DNA of 26,870 bases from Chromera velia (lineage: Eukaryota; Sar; Chromeraceae), in the NCBI GenBank assembly GCA_018398765.1, contig JAHBMJ010004007.1, positions 58,001 to 84,870 of the forward strand, written 5' to 3'. Both the position numbers and the translations under genes were made by a program. A model generated the notes under the pieces. It saw nothing but the letters and a program-made list of their open reading frames with translations, was not told the DNA's origin and did no database searches. This document shows, one piece after another, positions 20,101 to 26,870 of the stretch (its first letter is position 1; each line of letters starts with the position of its first letter).

Positions 20101-20633
20101 AGCGTTTCTCCCTCTGGCGTCCCCTCACATCCCACCAACGCTTGCTGCGTGTGGCTCCTTCCTCTGAGGAGGTTCTGCAGAAGGTTCTTCAACAGGAGCC
20201 CTGCCAGCTGCCTCTCTGAGGCGTCCCATGTCCATCTCGAGGTCCCCGCACCGTCTACGCTTGCCGGCACGTTGGCCGTCTCCAGGGATGAGGGGGGCGG
20301 AGACGGGAGGAGCGGGCCCTGAACTCCACTGGCGTCGGCAAGAACGGCAGCCAGCAGGATGGGTGCATCAGCCCTCAGCTGAAACTGCGAGAACTGCAGT
20401 CACACAATGGGCGACAAGAAGCGACAGGACAGAACACACTCTCACGTGCGCATGTCTCATGCACCACTCGGACATCCAGCCGTCTACTTTCCGTCGCTTC
20501 ATTTCCAGATGCTGACCTGCTCTGCTGCCTGCCTCTGCTGCTCGACAGATCCTCCCTGAAGTGCAATGCTGAAGATCCAGCGCAGGCCCTGCCAGGTTTC
20601 GGAGGGTGCATGCCAGAGAGAGGAAGACTCCAT
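14199..20633 (-). CDS. Transportin (karyopherin-beta2), nuclear import receptor
   Basis: Twelve proposed exons, in order of translation: 20633-20517, 20393-20136, 19697-19634, 19150-18725, 18536-18481, 18226-18000, 17826-17718 (or 17709), 17425-16040, 15795-15561, 15106-14999, 14604-14362, 14284-14199. Phases agree at every joint, giving about 1104 residues against about 890 in animals; the extra length is Gly/Ala/Ser-rich insertions. Family marks: N-terminal importin-beta text RQAAEQFSQFQLRADAPILL and QLAGLLLKNLL; IRLETMDFFLRLVGA; an acidic loop followed by RHH and GEEAEDEEG, matching the HEAT-8 loop used for RanGTP-driven cargo release; RLLPLILPLLES; VKGNAFWAASEV, matching the NNAxWAxGE motif; and WWARVISQCPADAER near the C-terminus. 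Transportin carries PY-NLS cargo such as RNA-binding proteins through nuclear pores. The terminal exon and the 17718/17709 donor are uncertain. The gene is divergent from the thioredoxin gene. Confidence 0.82.
14656..14957. repeat. Microsatellites in a transportin intron
   Basis: Intron 14605-14998 contains an ACAC...ATAG...TGTG inverted microsatellite at 14656-14699 that can fold into a hairpin, a (CA)n run at about 14816-14840 and an AAAG-type repeat at about 14915-14957. They are non-coding on either strand. Confidence 0.8.
15268..15310. repeat. (TG)n-rich microsatellite in a transportin intron
   Basis: TGTG/TGCG repeats sit within the intron 15107-15560. They generate long but meaningless Thr/His- or Cys/Val-rich open frames on both strands. 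Confidence 0.8.
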
Positions 20634-21417
20634 CTCTCGAGATCTTCGGTTAATTTTTAGCGACCGAATCAATTGCACGCCTTTGTCAGAAGAGCTCAAC
20701 GGGGGGCATGAAAGTATCAGAAAGGGAGATCAGTACGGCATAAAGGTCACACATAAAAGTAAACACAGGTGCCAATGCAAAACAGAGCACCAAACGACCA
20801 GGAGTGTGGTGTGTGTAAAACAGGAAGGCGCCAGACGAAGGAGACGGCTAAATTGGAGACGGCAGGCTTTCAAAAATGAGTGGGCAAGTGCAACGAATGC
20901 AGTCTGTCCCTGGTATACGTGTGGCGTGCAGGATCAGCGAAACAATCCCAAATTGTCATTAATGCTCTGGCGAAGTCTGCACTGTCAGGGGAGAAGTGGG
21001 AGCAGTGGCCAAAAGGCAGAATTGCCATGACGGTGACAGTCCCAGCCTGCATGCATGAATGTCGAGGCCTGTCGAGGCCCCGGCATTCCCTCGAAAATCG
21101 CGGCAGGCCGCGGCCGGACTCATGCACCGCGCGCGGCGCCGGGGTCTCGCGCGGCCTGAATCACCGTGGCCCTCACCAGACTATATGCAGACATTCTCAG
21201 ACCATCAGTCAGAATGCGGGCACATCACTCTCTGTTGAAACGCTTTTGTCTCCCCCAAACTGAGCTGACTGTGAGAGTCCGGTCTGGAGTGTATGATCAA
21301 GCACCTATAGTCAAAGAACAGTTGTCCCCGACGGAATCTGAAGAACTTTGGTTCGCAGAGACAACCCCTCTCTTTCCGACTGAGTAAGGAGAGTCTTGCC
21401 TCGAGACAGAAAGAAAG
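20634..21417. promoter_or_regulatory. Divergent intergenic region between transportin and thioredoxin
   Basis: About 780 bases separate the two start codons. A TGCATGCAT word lies at 21048-21056, followed by two close copies of GTCGAGGCC (about 21060-21080) and a CG-rich stretch to about 21150. No gene is supported here. A shared promoter is inferred from the head-to-head arrangement and the recurrence of the motif. Confidence 0.35.
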
Positions 21418-22590
21418 ATGATCCGATCAACCACCAGCGCCATCTCGCGTGCCCTTATCCCACGCTTCAACATTATGAGAGGGATGCGCACTGTGCTGAC
21501 GGTCAGCTGCACAGCGGTCCTGGCTTTTTGACTGCTGGTCTCGCTCACGCTGAGTTTCTGACCTCATGCATGTACATCGGAGTCTCGCCTTCCGTGTGTT
21601 TGTTCTGGCTGGTGTCTGGCTGACAAGCTCCAAAATCTCTACTTTTCCCGTCCCCTCTGTCTCGCTCTCTAGTTCTCTCAATGCCGCTCCCTCTCTGCCT
21701 TCTCTGAGTGCTCCCGTCTTCCGTCCCCGTCTCCTGTGTCTTCATCCCGTCTCCTCACTTGTCCGTGCAGGAAGTGGAAAGCACAAAGCAGTTCCAGGAG
21801 AAACTGGCAGGGGACAAGCTCGTTGTGGTGCAGTACAGTGCCTCCTGGTGCGGTCCCTGCAGAATGATGAGACCAAAGGTCAGCAACCACCCTCTGTACC
21901 TTTGTGGTCTGCAGCTCCGTTTGGGCGCAACGAACGAAAGAGGCTCTCTCTACTGCCCCACTTCGTATTCTTCGTCTTGGCGTCTGCCTTGCTGTCTTGG
22001 GGTGTTCACCCTTTGATATTCATCGCTTTCACATCGTTGGATCGGTTTTTTTGTGTTGGTCTTCTTCGGCTCGTTCCTGCGTGTCTGTTTGACTTTGGGT
22101 TTCTGTGACTGTTTTGATCCTGTCTGCTTCGCAACCCTCTGCTCTACCGTTTTCCGGTCACGCTCTAGTCATAGCTATTTTCAACCAGTGGAGCTCAAAG
22201 CTTCTGAGCAGAATGTCCTTCCGGTATTTGCACAACAGTTGTCTGTGCCTACAGTAGAGGTCTATCTGAAGGCTGTTAGCGTGAGCTCTTTTACCTTTGT
22301 TTCATTTCACATTTTCTTTGCATGCAGATGAAATGCCGTTGACCCCTTCTGAGTCATTGATGTCTTTCTGCTTCCCTTCACTCAGGTCGAGGCATTGAGC
22401 GAGACTATGACAGACGTCGACTTCCTGTACGTTGACATCGAGGAGCATGCAGGTGGGTAGGTGGGGACCTCAAGTGTTACTCTATCAATCTGGTTCCTCC
22501 TTCCTTTCGGCTGTAAGAAATGACTTTGAAGTGCATGTACATGTGCACAGAGCTTGGTGTGACGGCAGGATGCTGCGTTGGGGTGTAGAG

Positions 22591-22625
<35 letters not shown>

Positions 22626-22865
22626 TCTCTTTTCTTTCTGCTCTCTCTATCTGTGTCCATCTATGTTTGTTCATCTTGCTTTGTTGGTTTCTTCTCTTTC
22701 ATTCCTTTCTTCCTTGCGTCTCTTCTTCCCTTGTTTCCCCATCGCTCATCGCTTTCACTTGCCACCTTCCTTCTTCTTTGTGCATATTTGGCTTCCTGCC
22801 TGCCTCTCTATGTGCCTGCCTTTCGTTGTTCTCTCCTTTTTCTCTTCTCTTCTTTCGCTCTGTGT

Positions 22866-22900
<35 letters not shown>

Positions 22901-22922
22901 CTCTCTCTCTCTCTCTCTTTCA

Positions 22923-22968
<46 letters not shown>

Positions 22969-23007
22969 GTGTGTGTGTGTGTGTGTGTGTGAGTGAGTGT
23001 GAGTGTG

Positions 23008-23053
<46 letters not shown>

Positions 23054-23150
23054 CGCGTGTGTGTGTGTGTGTCGTCTGCGTGCGTGTGCGTTTGAGCTCT
23101 CTGAGCACTCCCCGGCCTCTCTCTCTCCCTTCCGTCTTTCTTTCTTTCTT

Positions 23151-23185
<35 letters not shown>

Positions 23186-23485
23186 TCGTCGATGTATCTC
23201 TGTGTGTGATTATCTATGCATTTATCTATCGATCTTATTCTCTCTGCCTTCGTTCTAAAGACGGAGACTTTCTTGTTTCATTCTCATGGAATGTCGGAGT
23301 GTGCTTTACCTTCTTCATGCCCCCTCCCTTTTGCTTTCCCTGTCCTTCTTGCAGCCCTTGCAGAAGAGGCAGAGATCGAGAGCGTGCCCACTTTCGCCTT
23401 CTTCAAGCAGAACAAGCTGGTCGACCAATTCGCAGGGGCGAATCCCGACAAGCTGCATGACGCCCTCCAGAAAGCAAGGCAGTGA
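21418..23485 (+). CDS. Thioredoxin with predicted mitochondrial presequence
   Basis: Exons 21418-21501, 21771-21878, 22386-22452 and 23355-23485 join in phase to 129 residues. Exon 1, only 28 codons, begins [20 protein letters not shown]: Arg/Ser-rich with no acidic residue, typical of a mitochondrial targeting peptide. The mature part is a complete thioredoxin: WCGPC active site at residues 54-58, the buried Asp-type strand [10 protein letters not shown], cis-proline motif SVPTF (P98), [15 protein letters not shown], and a C-terminal helix ending KARQ. It would reduce disulfides in partner proteins using a thioredoxin reductase. Acceptors GTGCAG, CTCAG and TTGCAG and donors GTCAGC, GTCAGC and GTGGGT are canonical. 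Fold and activity are nearly certain. Mitochondrial rather than plastid location is inferred from the absence of a hydrophobic signal peptide, and the choice of exon 1 rests on phase and composition. Confidence 0.88.
22597..23182. repeat. Large compound microsatellite in thioredoxin intron 3
   Basis: The 902-bp intron 22453-23354 has (TG)n at 22597-22625, (CT)n at 22868-22920, a TG/TGAG/CG compound run at 22930-23087 and TTTC/(TC)n at about 23137-23182. The rest is pyrimidine-rich, so nearly the whole intron is low in A on the plus strand. The long Cys/Val/Ser-rich frames across it are not genes. Confidence 0.9.
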
Positions 23486-23941
23486 GGGAGCTAGTGTATG
23501 GATGAACTTGTGACCTCAGGGAAGAGGCAGAGAGAGGGCAAAACTTGTTCCTCTTCGTAGTCTTCACGCGTGAATGGAGCGGCGGAAGCTTCTGCGACTG
23601 CGACTGGGAATCGAGGCAGTCTGTACCATCTATCAATTTGGATGCACGCTCTGGTGCATTTTTGAAGTCCATGCATGAATGTAGAGCAAGTGCCTCTGTT
23701 ATGTGCGTTGTCTGGGACTTATGCCTACTTGCATGACTCGCAGCATGAGCAACAGGTCGAGCAGTGGGGTCGAGGCTACCGTCGAGCCTACCGTCGACGA
23801 GACAGTGAGCATATCTTTGTGATCCAATTTCTAGGAGTCCTATATAGGCCTGCACTCCATAAACTAAAAAGAAAGTTTCCGATCTTTTGGATCTTTTTAG
23901 TGTTGTGGACCACCTCAGTTCATACCTAGCATCCGACTTGC

Positions 23942-23998
23942 CTGCGTCGCGGGGCATCCTCATCCCTAGTTGCATCCTGCGTCACGGGGCATCCTCAT
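23942..23998 (+). repeat. 22-bp direct repeat, two copies, period 35
   Basis: The word CTGCGTCRCGGGGCATCCTC (plus AT) occurs at 23942-23963 and 23977-23998 with one difference. No function is evident. Confidence 0.85.
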
Positions 23999-25189
23999 AA
24001 TTAGCGCACTGCAGTTGTTCGTAGGTGTCAGTGTTGTATGGCCCCACAGAGAAGGTTGACTGCCGAAACATGACCTGCACAGAAAAAGACAGCAAATCAT
24101 TCAGCGTGCGGCCTACTTTTATATTTGGTTCTGCTCGACCCGTAGTAGGCTGAGTGTAAGAATTTGGATTGAAGAGATAGTGAAATCCATGTGTTGTTTA
24201 GAGAGCAAACTGCAGACTGACGTGAAACGGTGATGAAAAGTAAGACGATGGTTGGCAGGTGCTGCAGCCGCTGAAGATACATTTTCTTTTCTGCTTTGAA
24301 AGCTTCGTCCTTCAATAGCTTGGCCGAAGCGATTCAAGCGAAGTATTGATTTTAAAACGGAGATGTCTTATCAATATGAACAAAGCAACGGCATGTATAT
24401 ATAAATTTCTAAACTTTCCCTCACAATAAAGAGGATCCAGCTCGTGAGTTCTCTGGAAATCTTTGACCTTCATACGGGCGCTTTGATGAGTCGATATAGG
24501 TCTGTGCAGCTGTAGAATTGGTATAGAGGAACTGAGTAATATAGTATGTGGCTTTAAAAAAGCATCATTGTACATATATATTACATCATAATGTTGTACA
24601 CGTTTATAGTTTTTAACACGGGAGTTGTTGCACGCCGAAGTTGCGTGTGTACGAAGAACAGCCGTAAATGGCCCCTATATAGGCTAAGGTTGTATTAATT
24701 GTTCAGGTATACATGCCGTGGCCACTGTGCGACCCGATCTAAAATGTCCCCTTTTTCGACTCAACACTAGGACTCAACGTAGGAATCGCCTTGCAGGGGG
24801 CAGCTCAGCTTTGCTGAGATCAGCCGAGAGGCCCTGAGATCGCACGTACTCGCATATCGCAGCTCTCCATATCTTTTGGAGGGGGGGGGGGGATCAATGT
24901 CACGTAAAATTATGTTCTTATTTGCGAAAGTATCGGCTATCAGCGCATGTATACATCAAAATAATCTGCTATGCATGATCGCTATACAAACCGTCATGTG
25001 GCAAAGGAACGGCGAAGATCTTTATATAGTCTCCGGCAGGCAAAAATCTTTGTGACATACAGTTCAGTTGGTAGACTCTCCTGAGCATCGCATTTTGAAT
25101 CATATGCGTATAGTTTCGGATTCGATTACTACTTTAGCCACTTTTTTCACCAACATCGCAAGGCGCGGCACTGTCGCGGCAGCGGTAGC

Positions 25190-25803
25190 ATAGCAAGATG
25201 AGCCCCGAACAAAAATTCACCTCACGGGTCCTCACCGCCGCCTTAACCCCCTCAAAATTTTTTTTGCGGAAGGGGCGAAGGGACTGTCCCTTCAATTCTG
25301 TGGTCTCCTGGTAGAAAGAAGGAATGTTGCTTTGGAAGCTTGGGAGGTACTTTCCTGACTGCTCTAGACTGGAGCTGCCAGACACGCCACAGCAGATCAA
25401 CTGCGCTGCAAGACTTCTGAATCATCCCGACATAGATATAAGCTGTCTAGTACTAGAGGAGCGGAATGGTATCACTTTGACCATCGGTACTGCTCTACAC
25501 AACTGTTATAAGATAGAAAGAAAGAAACAAAAGGATGAAATGACCCTTCTTTGTATGTTGTATGGTATGCTTTTTGAATGCTTTTTGAGCAGTCTCAGCA
25601 TATTTTGATAATTTTAAGAGCAACTCCGGAAAGTTTTGGTCCAAATTCATGCACCACTGCACTCAACGGCCTCTGAAGACCATTTTGATGCCTTTCTGGG
25701 CGTTTTTGGGCGTTATACGCCAGCGGGATCGTCCAAATCCAAACAGGCTTAACCCCCTCAAAATTTTTTGGCCGCAATTTTTGTTTGGGGCTCATCTTAC
25801 TAT
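25190..25803. repeat. Mixed inverted and direct repeat family (possible degraded element)
   Basis: A 28-bp word beginning ATAGCAAGATGAGCCCC at 25190-25217 recurs in reverse complement at 25776-25803 with two differences. Between them a 22-bp word, CTTAACCCCCTCAAAATTTT (plus TT), occurs twice in the same orientation, at 25242-25263 and 25748-25769, with no difference. The outer inverted pair could be the ends of a 614-bp element. No target duplication was found. Confidence 0.6.
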
Positions 25804-26360
25804 CAGCCTTCCACCTTACGATATGCAACCACCTACAATAACCTACAACCACCTAGTCTACCTCTAGCTCTACCTAAGGAACGCACAAATCTTTCTTGAT
25901 CTTTCTTTCTCTCTTCTTGTTTAGGAGGCTTGTGAGGGCTTCAATGTTACAAGACAAATCTATCCCGAACGGTCTCCAACAGTAAAACGGTCTCCAAAAC
26001 CACCATACCTCTCAAGCTTTTTTAGGCAGTAAACAATATTTAAAAGCTTAAAACAAAGAGTTTTAAGCGATCAAACAGTACGATTTCCTGTTTTTAAATT
26101 AATTGGGTTTAGTGAGAGAAAAAGATATATTGTATTTGACCGTGTGGCGTGCGTGTTTCGTGCGTCAACGCACGCGCCTGTCATGCATGCAATTAAGGCG
26201 GCGGCGGGGAGCACTGGAATTAAGACGGCTTTGCTGAGGAGCTGGGGTTGCTTTCGCTATTATTCCGATGAGTCTGCAGTTCCGTGAGTCCATGTGAAAA
26301 CGGGACTAGACCGACTCCAACACTAATTCTGACTCCAAAATTTTTTTAAATATACAAACA

Positions 26361-26378
26361 GTTTAAACTAGTTTAAAC
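26361..26378. repeat. 18-bp perfect palindrome
   Basis: GTTTAAACTAGTTTAAAC reads the same on both strands. It sits in an AT-rich stretch with further GTTTAA words at 26391. No role can be assigned. Confidence 0.7.
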
Positions 26379-26870
26379 ATATTCAAAATCGTTTAAGTGT
26401 ATCTTTAACGATTCTTTTATTGTTTTTAAAGGTTTTAAATTAGAGCCTGGAGTGTATGAGAGTGAAGGTTGGAAGTGTTGTAGCATAGTGGCAGGCCGGG
26501 CCGGCGGGTCTGCGTGCATGCCGGGCGTGGCATGCAGTGCCGCGCCGTACGTACGTGCGTCTGTGCCGCGGCCTGCTCCAACCGGCCCACGCTTGACTGA
26601 CGCACGTATCCCAATCCGAATATTCGGCTGTACAGTAGAAATCCGATTATATGCTTTTGCAGGCCGAGGCATCTGTCAGAAAGCAAGGAAGAAATTAAAA
26701 GATCCCGCTTCATTCCTTTCAGTTATAGCTCCACGTTGCTATGCAGATTTTCTGTAGAGTGCACTTGTTGTGGGCCTGTCGCTGGGGATCGTGCACCGGT
26801 GCTGTAGTGTGGCTGCACTTTTGAGGTGGGCTAAGCTTTGCCGTCTCCTTTTAAACAACACTTTATATGG

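Larger units (their letters stand above)
23486..26870. other. AT-rich 3' intergenic region without a supported gene
   Basis: I see only short frames without motifs or paired splice sites. It contains a CTACCGTCGA-type duplication near 23775-23800, a 22-bp direct repeat (23942-23998), CTATATAGGC words near 23839 and 24676, a G run at about 24880-24892, the repeat family at 25190-25803, two ACGGTCTCCAA copies near 25970-25998, and an 18-bp palindrome at 26361. A GC-rich stretch at 26495-26590 with GCATGC words could mark the start of a further gene past the right edge, but nothing firm supports this. Confidence 0.6.

Noticed and set aside
22432-23460. Several overlapping Cys/Val/Ser/Leu-rich frames
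   Set aside because: They are translations of the microsatellite intron of the thioredoxin gene.
26452-26757. Plus-strand frame of 101 codons near the right edge
   Set aside because: GC-rich lead, no domain. A TTTTGCAG acceptor near 26662 hints at an exon, but no partner exon is visible.

Overview
The window reads as nuclear DNA of a eukaryote. Genes are split by many GT-AG introns (about 77-1120 bp). Most acceptors end in TGCAG, and the introns are loaded with CA/TG, CT/GA and GGGAGA microsatellites. TGCATGC words recur, and one protein appears to carry a two-part (signal plus transit) plastid leader. Together these suggest a single-celled alga or alveolate with a complex plastid (chromerid or coccidian-like). 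A stramenopile alga is not excluded. I reconstructed the gene models by hand, matching reading-frame phase at GT and AG sites and comparing with remembered family sequences; no search was run.

Left part (1-6029): a minus-strand gene starts at 346 with a membrane-anchor exon and runs off the left edge. It lies head to head with a nine-exon plus-strand gene (1300-6029). That gene encodes an HAD-superfamily phosphatase most like the C-terminal thiamin-monophosphate phosphatase domain of plant TH2, here without the TenA domain. Its first exon looks like a plastid-targeting presequence.

Middle part (6030-14198): two intronless genes lie head to head in AT-rich, gene-poor DNA. The minus-strand one (8980-10594) is a TPR protein whose frame is broken inside the third TPR, apparently by a short deletion between microhomologies, followed by a long domain I do not recognise. 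The plus-strand one (11476-12351) is an ankyrin-like protein with an MGCGAS N-terminus that predicts dual acylation and membrane attachment. The flanking DNA holds a clear MITE (13044-13277, 16-bp perfect inverted repeats, 8-bp target duplication) and a probable second element (7081-7682).

Right part (14199-23485): a twelve-exon minus-strand gene for transportin (karyopherin-beta2), the importin of PY-NLS cargo, lies head to head with a four-exon plus-strand gene for a thioredoxin with a mitochondrial-type presequence. The last 3.4 kb (23486-26870) shows no convincing gene and several repeats.

The window is thus built of three divergent gene pairs, each with TGCATGC motifs in the shared upstream region. 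The genes do not form one pathway: thiamin phosphate metabolism, nuclear import, thiol redox and two repeat-domain proteins. No CRISPR, rRNA or tRNA gene was seen.
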